DNA of 64,000 bases. Origin: Streptomyces sp. V3I7 (lineage in GTDB: Bacteria; Actinomycetota; Actinomycetes; Streptomycetales; Streptomycetaceae). The notes beneath the pieces are model-generated. The model did not search any database. It saw nothing but the letters and a program-made list of their open reading frames with translations, and had not been told where the DNA came from. Of this stretch, positions 42,679 to 52,676 are shown piece by piece; within the stretch, counting starts at the first letter, position 1, and each line of letters opens with the position of its first letter. The stretch spans positions 310,001-374,000 of the forward strand of contig NZ_JAUSZK010000001.1 in the NCBI RefSeq assembly GCF_030817495.1, written 5' to 3'. The translations under genes were made by a program, and so were the position numbers.

Positions 42679-45600
42679 GCCTGCTCCTGCCGCCGGGTGC
42701 CGGCCGCGGACGTGCGTACGTCACCGGGTCCGGCCGATACGTCACCGAGTCCGGCTCGTACGTCGCTGAGTTCGGCGAAGAGCCGGTCCATCTGCTCCTC
42801 CGTCACCCCGGTGATGCCGGGGACGTGCTCCGGCTCGCCGTCGCTCTCGAGCAGGGCCGTGAGGTCGGCGGCTGCGCGTGCCGCGGCGGCGCGCACGGTG
42901 GTCTCGGCGACGCGTGCCGGGGCGAAGAGCCAGCGGAAGACGGCCTGGTTGCCGCGGATGCCGACGGCGACGTCGACGTCCACCCCCGCGGTGGCGCGCG
43001 CGTGGTCGTCGGCGTCGAAGGCTTCGGCGCCGAACTCGCCCGCGCCGCGGAACAGTCCCTCGCTCGCGTCGGCCGGGTCGGCCAGCGCGCCGAGGTAGTT
43101 GACGACGATCCGGGGGGCAGGGAGCTTCGCGAACCGGTCGCGCAGCGCGGCGTCGACCGAGCAGCGCAGCAGTCCGTAGGTCTTGCCGCCGTCGGGGACG
43201 TGCCCCAGGGCGGTGGCGACCGAGGCAAGGTCGTCGTGAACGCTTGCGCCAGTGAGCGGCAGGTGCAGCGGGTAGGGGCAGGAGTAATAGCCGACCGCGC
43301 GCGCCGGGTCCCAGCCGCGCAGCGTGGGCAGCGGTTCGCGGCCCAGGCCGATGGTGGAGACCACCACCTCGGCGGTGTACGGGCGCAGCGCGCGGGCGAC
43401 GGCGGTGAACGCCTCGGCCCGCAGCGGCCCTGACCGACCGGTCAGTGGCACGGTCACCTCGAACTGCCGTGTTCTCGCGGCCGGTTCGGGGTCGGGCGTA
43501 CCCCAGTCGACAGGACGGACCGCGGCGAGGCGCCCGCTCCAGTAGTCGGCCTGCGGGGCCGGGTCGACGTCCCGGACGGCGGCCGCGTACTGCAGTGGGC
43601 CCGCGGGTTCGAGGATCAGGCTCTGGCCGCGGTAGGCGCGGGCCAGGTCGCCGACGACGACACTCCAGGACATGCCGTCGATCACCAGGTGGTTCGCACT
43701 GATCACCACTTGGTCGGCATCTGCCGTATCGGGCTGGCCAGGGATCAGGCTCACGGCGAAGAGCTCGCCGCGTTCCGCGTCGAAGGCCGCGCGCTGGGCG
43801 CGGGCCACCTGCCGGGGGTCGGCACCGGGCGTCTCGACGCGCCAGGACCAGGCGGCGCCGGTGCGGGCACGCCGCCCGTCCGGGCCGGTGTGGAACTGCG
43901 TGGCCAGGCCAGGGTGCGCGGCGACCACCGCCTTGGCGGCGGCCTCCAGACGGGCTGCGTCCAGCGGCTCCTTTGCCTGCAGGACGAAGGTGTGCGCGAA
44001 GGACTCGACCCGCTCGAGCCCGGCCTCGTACAGCAGCTCCTGTTCGGGCCCGAGCGGCCCTACCGGCGCGTGCAGCTCCTCCCCGGCCGCCTGGGCGTCG
44101 CGGGCGAGCAGCACCCGGGCGAGTGCGCCGAGGGTCGCGTTGCTGAAGACGTCTCTCAGGGTGGCGGGCAGCCCCTCGGCCTTGAGCAGGTGCGTCAGCC
44201 GCACCGCGAGCACGGAGGTGCCGCCGACCTCGAAGAACACGTCCTCGGGCCGGGCCTGGGGCACCCCGAGGGCGGCGCACCAGGCGCGTTCGATGCGCTC
44301 CAGGCCGTCCACGGGCGCCGTGGCGCCCAGGTCTGCGGCCGTCGTGAAAACGGAGGCCACCGGTGAGGCGGGCGGCACGGTGCGGGTGCGCAGCGGGGTG
44401 TCGGGGGAGGTCGCAAAGAGCTCCACGAGCTGCAGCAGCCGTCGGGCCATGCGCTCGATGGTGGAGGGCAGGAACAGGGCGGTGCGGTACTCGATGCGCC
44501 CGTACATCACCCCGTGCACCTGCCACCAGGCCACGGTCATGTCCATCGAGGAGATGCCCTCGGGGACGGCGTTGGCGTACACGTCGGCGCCCGGCACCCG
44601 GAACAGCACGGAGTCGCCGAGGTTGAGCTGCACCAGCATGGTCTGCAGCAGCGGGTAGTGGGACACCGAGCGGCCGGGTGCGGCCGCCTCCACGATCTCT
44701 CCGAAGGGCACCTCGCGGTGGTCCTGCACGGCGACGGAGCCCTCGACGGTGGCGGCGAGCACCTGGGCGGGGGGGGGGGGGGTTCTCCGGCAGCCGCACC
44801 CGGATCGGCACGTTGGTGAGCAGGAAGCCGATGAGGTCCTGCACGGCGTCCTCGCTGCGGGTGACGCTCGGGACGCCCACGACGATGTCGCGCGCTCCGG
44901 TCTCCTCGTGCAGCAGCGCTACGTAGGCGGCCGTCATCGCGGTTGCCATGGTGGTGCGGGCTTCGGCGGCCCGGTCCACGAACGCGGCGGCGACATCCTC
45001 GTCGAGGATGAACTGGTACTGCTCGCCGGCGTGGTCGGAGGTGTCGGGCGTCGCATCGTAGGGCAGTGGCAGCCGCTCGGGGGCGCCGTCGAGATACGTA
45101 CGCCAGAAGGCGCGGTGTTCGGCTCCCTTGGGGCCGGCGAAGCAGTCGCGCTGCCACTGGGCGTAGTCGCCGAACTGCACAGGCAGGTCCGGGACTTGGG
45201 GCTCGGTGCCGTCGAGGACGGCCCGGTAGTGCTCGATCAGTTCGTGGTTGAGGCGCACATAGGACCACTGGTCGGTGAACGAGTGCGGCATCGTCTCGAC
45301 CACTTGGTAGTCGTCGTGCGCGACCCGGACCACCGCGAGCCTGAGCACCGGGTCGTGGCGCAGGTCGAAGGGGCGGCGCACCTGCTCGGCGACGAACGCG
45401 GCGCGGCGCTCCTCCACCTGATCGTCGGGGCCGTCGGACACATCGGTGAAGGTGACTTCGGCGCCGCGGTCGGCGTGCACCTTCAGGTACGGCCGGCCGT
45501 CCTCCGTCTCGATGCCGGAGCGCAGCAGTTCATGGCGGCGGGCCACGGCGTGCGCGGCCGCGGTGAACGCGTCCAGGTCGAAGGTGCCGCGGAAGCGGAG

Positions 45601-45855
45601 CCCGAAGCCGAGGGTGTAGGTGGTGGTGCCGGGGTCCAGCTCGTCCAGGATCCACAGCCGTTCCTGGTCCATGCCCAGCGGGAACCGGTCGCGGGGGCCC
45701 GGCCGAGGGCGCAGTGCCGGGCCCGAGCGGGCGGCGGCAAGCCGGTTGGCGAGCGCGGCGCGCTGGGCGGGGCTCAACCGGGCCAGGCGGTCGGCGGCCG
45801 TGGCGGCCGGTGCGCCGGGGGTGGCCCGGCGCGGGGCCGGGTCGCTCTGCGTCAT
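42675..45855 (-). CDS. NRPS: C - PCP - E, interrupted by a frameshift at a G14 tract
   Basis: Starts at ATG 45855 (ATGA overlap with LLM stop). The first frame gives 'LSPAQRAALANRLAAARSG', then a condensation-type domain with a degenerate 'PHSFTDQWS' in place of HHxxxDG, up to 'IRVRLPENPPPP'. A run of 14 G on the plus strand (44769-44782) shifts the frame, and the second frame continues 'QDHREVPFGEIVEAAAPGRS'. A PCP follows ('FFEVGGTSVLAVRL'), then an epimerisation-like domain (NHLVIDGMSW, TIGLGRE, YYSCPYPLHL, VVNYLGAL). Total span 3,181 nt is one more than a multiple of 3, so deleting one G restores the frame. No adenylation domain. Confidence 0.85.
44769..44782. repeat. G14 homopolymer inside NRPS gene
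   Basis: Fourteen consecutive G on the + strand. It breaks the reading frame of the C-PCP-E gene. It may be an assembly miscount or a slippage-prone (phase-variable) tract. Confidence 0.9.
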
Positions 45856-47048
45856 GCGCGCACTCCTTGCGGGTCCTGCTGCTCTTGCGGGTCTTCGGCC
45901 GTCTGGGCCTGCGTCGGGTCCGGGTCGGCGGAGAGGGCGAGCAGCTGAGGCAGGCCCGCGAGGACGTCCGCCGCGGGGAGCCCGAAGTCGACGAGGTGGC
46001 CGACCTCGTCGGCGCCCGCGTCGCGCAGTTCGGCCAGCACCGCCCGGGCCTTGTCCGGGGTGCCGAGGAGGGAGGGCCCCTGCAGGAAGTCGAGGTAGGC
46101 GCTCTCCAGGAGGACCTCCTCGTCCTGCTCGGACTCGGTGGTCTGGCTGCGGAACGACCGCAGGTAGGCGTGCATGGCGGGGCGCAGGAACTCTTCGAGG
46201 TCCGGCCGGTCGCTGACGTAGGAGTGCGCCATGACGACCACGTCGCCGTCGCCTTCGTGGCCGGCCGCCCGCCAGGCGGCGCGGTAGCGGGCGACGTTCT
46301 CGCGCAGCGCCTTGAGCGTCTGGCCGAGCAGTGCGGTCATGATGCCGTAGCCCGCCCGGCCCGCCGCCTCGAAGGTCGCGGGGTTGCCCGCGGCGGTGAG
46401 CCATACCGGCAACTCCGCCTGGACGGGCCGAGGCTGGGTGCGTACCTCGGCCTTGCCGCCCGCCGTGGTCGGGTAGCTCACGGCCTCGCCGCGCCAGTGG
46501 GCGCGGACGTGCTCGATGGTGCGTGCGGTGACCTCGCGCCGGTCTGCGTAGTCCTCACGGGCCAGGACGAAGTCGTCCGGGTGCCAGCCGCTGGCGAAGG
46601 AGACACCGGCGCGGCCGCCGGAGAGGTTGTCGACCAGTGCCCAGTCCTCGGTGATCCGCGCCGGGTGCTGCAGCGGTGCGGCCACGCTGCCCGCACGGAT
46701 GCCGAGCCGCTCGGTGGACACGGCGACGGCGGCGCCGAGGACGGCGGGGTTGGGCGAGAACCCGCCGAAGTCCACGAAGTGCCGCTCGGGCAGCCAGATC
46801 GCGTGCAATCCGGCCTGGTCCGCCTGCTTGGCGGCCTCCAAGACCAGCGGGTAGTAGTCGGCGGCCGCGTGCGCGCTGGCGCTCGCGAAGAAGTACAGGC
46901 TCTGCCGCTTGGGGAGCAGCACGTGCTTGGGCTGCGACGCGCCGACGGGCTCGGCCGTGGGGCTCGCCTCGCGGCGGCGCAGGTTCTCGCTCAGGCGCTT
47001 GCGCTGCTCGGGGGTGAGCTTCTGCAGGCGCTGGGACAGCTCGCTCAT
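45852..47048 (-). CDS. LLM-class flavin monooxygenase (MupA-like, assembly-line type)
   Basis: 398 aa, ATG 47048 (ATGA overlap with KS stop). An N-terminal helix 'LSQRLQKLTPEQRKRLSENL' is followed by the luciferase-like monooxygenase core with 'QSLYFFASASAHAAADYYPL', 'AGLHAIWLPERHFVDFGGFS' and 'AGVSFASGWHPDDFVLARED', the signature of the natural-product LLM subfamily found inside or next to NRPS-PKS modules. It uses FMNH2 and O2. Being between the KS-AT-ACP and C-PCP-E genes, it likely hydroxylates the carrier-bound intermediate made by the KS module (beta- or alpha-hydroxylation, as for MupA-type enzymes). Confidence 0.9.
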   Translation of the reverse strand: MSELSQRLQKLTPEQRKRLSENLRRREASPTAEPVGASQPKHVLLPKRQSLYFFASASAHAAADYYPLVLEAAKQADQAGLHAIWLPERHFVDFGGFSPNPAVLGAAVAVSTERLGIRAGSVAAPLQHPARITEDWALVDNLSGGRAGVSFASGWHPDDFVLAREDYADRREVTARTIEHVRAHWRGEAVSYPTTAGGKAEVRTQPRPVQAELPVWLTAAGNPATFEAAGRAGYGIMTALLGQTLKALRENVARYRAAWRAAGHEGDGDVVVMAHSYVSDRPDLEEFLRPAMHAYLRSFRSQTTESEQDEEVLLESAYLDFLQGPSLLGTPDKARAVLAELRDAGADEVGHLVDFGLPAADVLAGLPQLLALSADPDPTQAQTAEDPQEQQDPQGVRA

Positions 47049-50000
47049 GCCTCTTCCTCCAGGGTGCCGCTGCCGTTCTCGATCTCGTCGAGGAGCCGAA
47101 GCAGTTCGTCGTCGTCGCGCTCGGCGATCAGCGCCTCGGCCCGGGCGGTGAAATCACCGAGGGACGAGTTCTCGTACAGGTCCTGGAGTCGCAGGGTGAG
47201 GAACAGTTCGTTGTTGACGACCGTGATGAGCTGGGCTGCCTGCAGCGAAGTCCCGCCCAGCGAGAAGAAGTTGTCCTCGGGGCGCAGAGGAGCGCCGCCG
47301 AAGGCGCTCTGCCACAGGCCGGTGATGACGGCCACCGCACCCTCGCTCTCCGCCTGCTCCAGGTCGGCCTCGGCCGCGTATGCGGCGCTCGGCTGCGGGA
47401 GTTCAGCGGGCGCCCCGGCAGTGTCCGGTACGACGCCGCAGGCTGCCGTCTCCGTGGTCACGGGCCGGACGGTCGGCTCCACCCAGTGCCGGGTGGCGGC
47501 GAAGGGGTAGCCGGGCAGCCGGACCACGGCCCGGCCGTCCGCGATGCCGAGGTCCACCGCGCAGCCGGCCGTCCAGAGCTGCGCCAGGGCGTCGCGTACC
47601 GCTGTCGGCTCGTCGTCATTTGCGTCCCCGAGCAGGTCGGTGATGAGCGGGTCGGCGCCCTGGCGCCGGGCGCACTGGCGGGCCAGGTTGGTCAGGGTCC
47701 GGCCCCGGTGGACGCCGAGCACGACGTCGGGCTGCGCCTCCAGGACGGTGCGCAGCGCGTCGTCGAGGCGGACGGTGGAGCGCAGCTGGCGTGCCCAGTA
47801 GCCGGGGTCGGTGGCCTGCTCGTCGGTGAGGGCGGCGCCGGTGAGGTTGGAGACGACGATCAGGCCCGGCCTCGGGGCGTGCAGGGTGAACCGGACCAGG
47901 AAGCGGGCGAATTCGTCGGCCGCCGCCGTCATCGAGCGGGAGTGGAAGGCACGGGTGGTGGCCAGGCGGGTCGCGGAAATGTGCTGCTCGCGGCAGCGCC
48001 GCTCCAGTTCGTCGACCGCGTCCTGGTCCCCGCCGAGCACGGTGTTGTCGGGCGCGTTGAGCCCGCACACATCCAGCGGCAGGCCCTCGACGAGACGGGC
48101 GGCGGTGGTTTCGTCCGCGCGGACGGCCGCCATCACGCCCTGCTCGGCGCCCGCCATGAGGCGGCCTCGCTCGACCACGGCGGCCACCGCGTCGTCGAGG
48201 GTGAAGACCCCGGCGTGTGCGGCGGCGGCCAGCTCGCCGACGCTGTGGCCGAGCAGGAGGGTGGGTCGGATGCCGTGCCGCTCAAGCAGGCGCAGTCCGG
48301 CCGTGCTCAGCACGAACAGCAGGGGCTGGACAACGGCGGTGTCGGTCAGGCGCGGGTCGTCGACCGTCCAGTGCCCGAAGCTGCTCAGGTCCGGTCCGCC
48401 GGCGGCGGACACCTTCGCGCACAGCTCCGAGAGGTCCGCCCGGAAGGCGTCGTCGGCAGCCGCGTACTGCGTGCCCGCCCCGGCCAGCGACACGCCCTGG
48501 CCGGGCAGCAGGGCGGCGATGTGGGGCTGGGCGGTCACGGTCCGGCCGCGGCCACCTTCGGCGAGCGCGTCCAGGCCGGTCAGCAGGTGCTCGCGGGCCG
48601 CTGCCGTGTCCGCGGGCAGGGCGGTGGCCCAGCGCACGCCGAGGGAGCGCCGTCCGTGCGCCAGGGTGGCGAGAACGTCGGTCAGCGAGGTGTCCGCGCC
48701 GAGGCCCCGCAGCCATTGCGCGAGCGAACGGGCTTTGTCCGCAAGGGCGTTGTCGGTCCCGGCGGACAGCACCGCGGCGCCGGGACGGGCTTCCTCGGTG
48801 GCGGCCGGGGCCGGCGGCACGGAGGCGGGCGCGACGACGACGTGGGCGTTGGTTCCGCCCAGGCCGAAGGAGCTGACCGCCGCATACCGCGGCTGGCCGT
48901 CGCCCCAGGGCTCGGCCTTGCGCGGGATGAAGAAGCGGGGCGAGCCGAGCGCGACGTCGGGACCGTCGCCGGGCTGCGCCGCGATCGGCGGGACGGTGCC
49001 CCGCTCCACGGCAAGCACGGTCTTGATGAGACCGACCACACCGGCGGCGGTGTCGCAGTGCCCGATGTTCGGCTTCACCGCGCCCAGCGCGCACGGCCCG
49101 TGGCTCGCGTCGACGCCGTACACCTCGGCCAGGGCGGCGAGTTCGATGCGGTCGCCGAGGACGGTGCCGGTGCCGTGGGTCTCCACATAGCCGATGTCGC
49201 CGCCGGTGAGTCCGGCCGATTCCAGGGCCTCGCGGATGACATCGGCCTGGCCCCGGGGGCTGGGCGCCACCAGGCTCATGCGGTCGGCGCCGTCGTTGTT
49301 GACCGCGCTGGCGACGATGTGCGCACGGGCGCTCCCGGTGTGCCGTCCGTCGACATCGGCCGCCCGGCGCAGCACCACGATGCCGGCGCCGCTGGAGGGT
49401 ACCGTGCCCAGGCTGCCTTCGGTGAAGGTGCGGCAGCGGCCGTCCGGCGAGACGATGCCTCCCTCGGTGTACTCGTAGGTGGGCCGCTCGACGGGGTGGA
49501 CGGTGACGCCGCCCGCGACCGCGATGTCGCATTCGTAGGTGAGCAGGCTGCGAACGGCCTGGTGCACGGCGACCAGCGAGGTGGAGCAGGCCGTCTGCAC
49601 GGTCATGCTCGGCCCGGTCAGACCGAGCCGGTACGAGATGGCGGTGGCCAGGAAGTCACGGGAGTTGCCGATCTGGAGCTGCTCCTGGCCATGCACCCGG
49701 GCCAGCTGCCCGTCGGTGAGGACATTCGCGTGCAGATACGCGTCCGGGCCGCATCCGGCGAATACACCCACCTGGTCCGTACCGGCCGAAGGGTCGATCC
49801 CGGCGTCCTCCAGCGCCTCCCACACGAGTTCCGTGAGGACCCGGTGCTGGGGGTCGGTCAGCGCCGCCTGGGCGGGGGTCATGCCGAACAGCTCCGCGTC
49901 GAACTCGGCGAAGCGGTCGATCTGGCCCGCGCGCAGCGGCCCGGCAGGCGTGCCGGACGCGTCGGCGGCGGGCAGGCCGACCCGGCCGTCGACGAGGCCG

Positions 50001-50083
50001 GCCCAGAAGGTCTCCGGGTCACCGGCGCCCGGCACCCGAAGGGCGAGGCCCACGACCGCTACCGCGTTGTCCAAGTCGGTCAT
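47045..50083 (-). CDS. Type I PKS module KS-AT-ACP
   Basis: 1,012 aa. KS: Cys166 in 'TVQTACSTSL', His303 in 'ETHGTGTVLGD', His342 in 'KPNIGHCDTAAG', all intact. AT: Ser614 in 'LLGHSVGELAAAAH', and selectivity motif 'AFHS' (712-715), the malonyl-type HAFHS. Carrier domain near the end: 'NFFSLGGTSLQAAQL'. No KR, DH or ER, so the beta-keto group would remain unless the trans LLM, SDR or epimerase-like enzymes act. The C-terminus 'LLRLLDEIENGSGTLEEEA' is an acidic helix of the kind used as a docking element. Predicted to add one malonate-derived C2 to an aminoacyl starter from the A-PCP protein. Confidence 0.93.
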   Translation of the reverse strand: MTDLDNAVAVVGLALRVPGAGDPETFWAGLVDGRVGLPAADASGTPAGPLRAGQIDRFAEFDAELFGMTPAQAALTDPQHRVLTELVWEALEDAGIDPSAGTDQVGVFAGCGPDAYLHANVLTDGQLARVHGQEQLQIGNSRDFLATAISYRLGLTGPSMTVQTACSTSLVAVHQAVRSLLTYECDIAVAGGVTVHPVERPTYEYTEGGIVSPDGRCRTFTEGSLGTVPSSGAGIVVLRRAADVDGRHTGSARAHIVASAVNNDGADRMSLVAPSPRGQADVIREALESAGLTGGDIGYVETHGTGTVLGDRIELAALAEVYGVDASHGPCALGAVKPNIGHCDTAAGVVGLIKTVLAVERGTVPPIAAQPGDGPDVALGSPRFFIPRKAEPWGDGQPRYAAVSSFGLGGTNAHVVVAPASVPPAPAATEEARPGAAVLSAGTDNALADKARSLAQWLRGLGADTSLTDVLATLAHGRRSLGVRWATALPADTAAAREHLLTGLDALAEGGRGRTVTAQPHIAALLPGQGVSLAGAGTQYAAADDAFRADLSELCAKVSAAGGPDLSSFGHWTVDDPRLTDTAVVQPLLFVLSTAGLRLLERHGIRPTLLLGHSVGELAAAAHAGVFTLDDAVAAVVERGRLMAGAEQGVMAAVRADETTAARLVEGLPLDVCGLNAPDNTVLGGDQDAVDELERRCREQHISATRLATTRAFHSRSMTAAADEFARFLVRFTLHAPRPGLIVVSNLTGAALTDEQATDPGYWARQLRSTVRLDDALRTVLEAQPDVVLGVHRGRTLTNLARQCARRQGADPLITDLLGDANDDEPTAVRDALAQLWTAGCAVDLGIADGRAVVRLPGYPFAATRHWVEPTVRPVTTETAACGVVPDTAGAPAELPQPSAAYAAEADLEQAESEGAVAVITGLWQSAFGGAPLRPEDNFFSLGGTSLQAAQLITVVNNELFLTLRLQDLYENSSLGDFTARAEALIAERDDDELLRLLDEIENGSGTLEEEA

Positions 50084-52026
50084 GCCGAAACTCCTCCAGG
50101 CTTGCTTGCGTTCGTGGCCGAGCCGCCACGGGACTCGACGGCCGCCGCGAGGCGGCGTGGGGTGGAATGGCGGAAGATGTCCCGCAGCCGTACGTCGGGG
50201 AACCCGTTCTTGCGCAGGGCCGCGTTCAGCTGGACGGCCAGCAGCGAGTTGCCGCCCAGTTCGAAGAAGTTGTCATCGGGGCCGACCGGCACACCGATGA
50301 CCTGCCGCCAGACGGCCGCCAAGGCCGCCGGTCCGCTGTCCTCGTCGCCACTCGCGGCATCCGGCACATCACCGGGTGCCTGCGGGGTCGTCTGTGGGGT
50401 TGGGGTGGTCAGGAGGGGGTCGGGCAGGCGGGCTGTGTCGAGTTTCCCGTTCGTGGTGAGTGGTAGTTCGGGCACGGTGGTGAGCGTGGCGGGTACGAGG
50501 TGCGCGGGGAGCCGGCCGGCGGTGCGTTGCTTGATCTGCGCTGGGTCGGCGTCGGGGGCGGTGACGACGTAGGCGTCCAGGCGGGCGGTCGCCGTGCCCG
50601 CGCCGCGTACCACGACGGCGGCGGCCCGTACGTCGGTGTCGTCGAGGAGGGTGGTGCGGATTTCGGCGGGTTCGATGCGGTGGCCGCGGATTTTGACTTG
50701 GTCGTCGAGGCGTCCGAGGTGTTCGAGGGTGCCGTCGTCCTGGTAGCGGCCGAGGTCGCCGGTGCGGTAGAGGGTGTGGCCTAGGTTGTGGGGGTCGGGC
50801 AGGAAGCGTTCGGCGGTCAGTTCGGGCCGGTTGTGGTAGCCCAGGGAGACGCCGGCGCCGCCGACGTAGATTTCGCCGGGGGTGCCGAGCGGCAGGGGGC
50901 GCTGCTGGTCGTCGAGGAGGTGGAGCTGCCAGCCGGGCAGGGGGCGGCCCACCGAGCGGGAGCCGGTCAGGGCATCTGCGCGGGTGAGGGTGTGCCAGGT
51001 GCAGTGCACGGTGGTCTCGGTGATGCCGTACATGTTCACCGCCCGGCATCGGGTGGGCGGGTAGCGGTCCATCCAGGGCAGCAGGGTCGCTGTGTCCAGG
51101 GGTTCCCCGCCGAAGATCAGCAGACGGACGGCCAGTTCCTGGCCGGGGTCGGTGAAGGTCTCGGCGCGGGTCAGCTGGGAGAACGCGCTGGGGGTCTGGG
51201 AGAGCACGGTGACCTGTTCACGGGCGAGCAGGGCGTGGAATTCCTCGGGGTCCCGGGCGCTCCAGTGGTCGACGACCACCAGCCGGCCGCCGGTCAGCAG
51301 ACAGCCCCAGATCTCCCATACCGAGAAGTCGAAAGCGAAGGAGTGGAAGAACGACCACACATCCCCCGCGTCCAGGGCGAACTCGGTGCGGGTCGCGGCC
51401 AACAGGGCCATCACATTGCGGTGGGAGACCAGCACGCCCTTGGGCCGGCCGGTCGAGCCGGAGGTGTGGATGACATACGCCGGTGACCGCGGGTCGATGA
51501 CCGGCAGCACGAGGTCGGTGGCGGTGGGCTGGGCGTGGACGTCCACCACCCGCACCGAGGCGGCCAGCTCGGCGGGCAGCCGGTCACCGACCACCACCTC
51601 CACCCCGGTGTCCTCGACCACGAACCCCAGGCGCTCCACCGGATAGGACGCGTCCAACGGCACATACACCGCGCCGGCCTTGAGTACCCCGAGCAAAGCG
51701 ACGATCAGCTCGACACCCCGCTCCAGACACACCCCCACCCGGTCACCAACGCCTACCCCCGCCTCGGCCAGCACACCCGCCAGCAGAGACGACCACGCAT
51801 CCAACTCCCCATACGACACCCCCACACCCCCACCCGACACAGCCACCCGGTCAGGGGTGATGCGGGCCTGCGCGGAGAAGGCAACCGGAATGCTGATCGA
51901 GGAAACAGACAAAGGTGCGCCATGCCCGGTGGAGATATCTCCAAGAGGTGTTTCCACTTGTGTGAACGCAGAGCCGGGGTGACTGTCGGCGGGGGTGAGG
52001 ATCTCCGCTTCGGCTTCACTGGACAC
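50080..52026 (-). CDS. NRPS A-PCP (likely loading module)
   Basis: 648 aa, GTG 52026, first gene of the leftward operon. A leader of about 55 aa with no C domain precedes the A domain (A3 'YVIHTSGSTGRPKGVLVSHR', 'GRLDDQVKIRGHRIEPAEIR', 'ELPLTTNGKLDTARL') and PCP ('DDNFFELGGNSLLAVQL'). Code as read: D-F-W-S-I-G-M-V-H-K, close to the Thr code (DFWNVGMVHK). The DNA from 50384 to 51856 is apparently identical to 53989-55461 of the divergent C-A-PCP gene in inverted orientation. Without a C domain this is the natural loading module, followed in gene order by the KS-AT-ACP module. Confidence 0.93.
   Translation of the reverse strand: MSSEAEAEILTPADSHPGSAFTQVETPLGDISTGHGAPLSVSSISIPVAFSAQARITPDRVAVSGGGVGVSYGELDAWSSLLAGVLAEAGVGVGDRVGVCLERGVELIVALLGVLKAGAVYVPLDASYPVERLGFVVEDTGVEVVVGDRLPAELAASVRVVDVHAQPTATDLVLPVIDPRSPAYVIHTSGSTGRPKGVLVSHRNVMALLAATRTEFALDAGDVWSFFHSFAFDFSVWEIWGCLLTGGRLVVVDHWSARDPEEFHALLAREQVTVLSQTPSAFSQLTRAETFTDPGQELAVRLLIFGGEPLDTATLLPWMDRYPPTRCRAVNMYGITETTVHCTWHTLTRADALTGSRSVGRPLPGWQLHLLDDQQRPLPLGTPGEIYVGGAGVSLGYHNRPELTAERFLPDPHNLGHTLYRTGDLGRYQDDGTLEHLGRLDDQVKIRGHRIEPAEIRTTLLDDTDVRAAAVVVRGAGTATARLDAYVVTAPDADPAQIKQRTAGRLPAHLVPATLTTVPELPLTTNGKLDTARLPDPLLTTPTPQTTPQAPGDVPDAASGDEDSGPAALAAVWRQVIGVPVGPDDNFFELGGNSLLAVQLNAALRKNGFPDVRLRDIFRHSTPRRLAAAVESRGGSATNASKPGGVSA
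50384..51856. repeat. 1,473-bp inverted repeat, left arm
   Basis: Covers most of the A domain of the A-PCP gene, from codon for D59 of the leader-A junction to the linker before the PCP. It matches 53989-55461 in reverse complement. All three forward and reverse frames that I could compare are identical, so the identity appears to be essentially 100% at DNA level. Confidence 0.92.
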
Positions 52027-52254
52027 GAGTCAACAGCCCCCGGGGTTGAGATTATCCATCGCGCACTCAGGTGGTCGCTCGGTGGAACCTATATCGAAAT
52101 GCGAAGCAAAAGGAAGGGCTCCGGGTCGCCTTGTGGAGAGGCGTTCTCAATGTCCGCACATGCCGCATTTTTGGGTGCGGGATACTATGTCATGTACCGG
52201 AATAGTGCCAGGTGAGGTGAATCACGCGCTCGTTTCGCTTGAGGCGAGATTTCC

Positions 52255-52283
52255 TTGACACGTCGCCCGACGGCGTAAGAGCA
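52255..52283 (+). promoter_or_regulatory. Candidate sigma-70-type promoter for rightward NRPS operon
   Basis: TTGACA at 52255-52260 is a perfect -35 box, with TAAGAG/GTAAGA 16-17 nt further as a weak -10. It would place transcription start inside or just before the poly-G tract, about 160 nt before the PCP gene. Confidence 0.4.
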
Positions 52284-52301
52284 TCAAGGAAACGTCTGGT
52301 G

Positions 52302-52339
<38 letters not shown>

Positions 52340-52451
52340 ATTCCGCTCTACTATCGGTCTTGCCACAATGTGCGGCCGGAAGCTCCACGACGCGACGTCC
52401 CGTGTATTTTCGAGAACGCTTTCTTGGATTTCGTGACGGAGGATCGAGCGG

Positions 52452-52676
52452 ATGACATCCGGTGTGCCTGAAAATTTCGTCCAGGACGTGAAGGCCATTT
52501 GGCTTGAGGTTCTGGGAGCGGAAGCGGATTTCGACTCCGGATTTCTGGAGAACGGTGGGGACTCGTTCCGTGCGGTGTTGTTCACCGCGCGAGTCTTCGA
52601 AGTCACGGGCCAGGAGATGGCCTACCTCGACGTGCTCGAGGCCACCGGAGTGGGGGCGCTGTGCGCGCTCGTCTGA
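52452..52676 (+). CDS. Free-standing peptidyl carrier protein
   Basis: 74 aa, ATG 52452 with GGAGG about 8 nt upstream. 'FLENGGDSFRAVLF' has the phosphopantetheine Ser38 in the GGDS motif; helices 2-4 follow in the usual spacing. It overlaps the next gene by 16 nt (GTG 52661). It could carry an amino acid loaded by the stand-alone A domain at 31929, or be the start of the rightward assembly line. Confidence 0.92.
   Translation: MTSGVPENFVQDVKAIWLEVLGAEADFDSGFLENGGDSFRAVLFTARVFEVTGQEMAYLDVLEATGVGALCALV

Noticed and set aside
45066..45251. Short rightward open frame in NRPS DNA
   Set aside because: Antisense shadow within a condensation domain.
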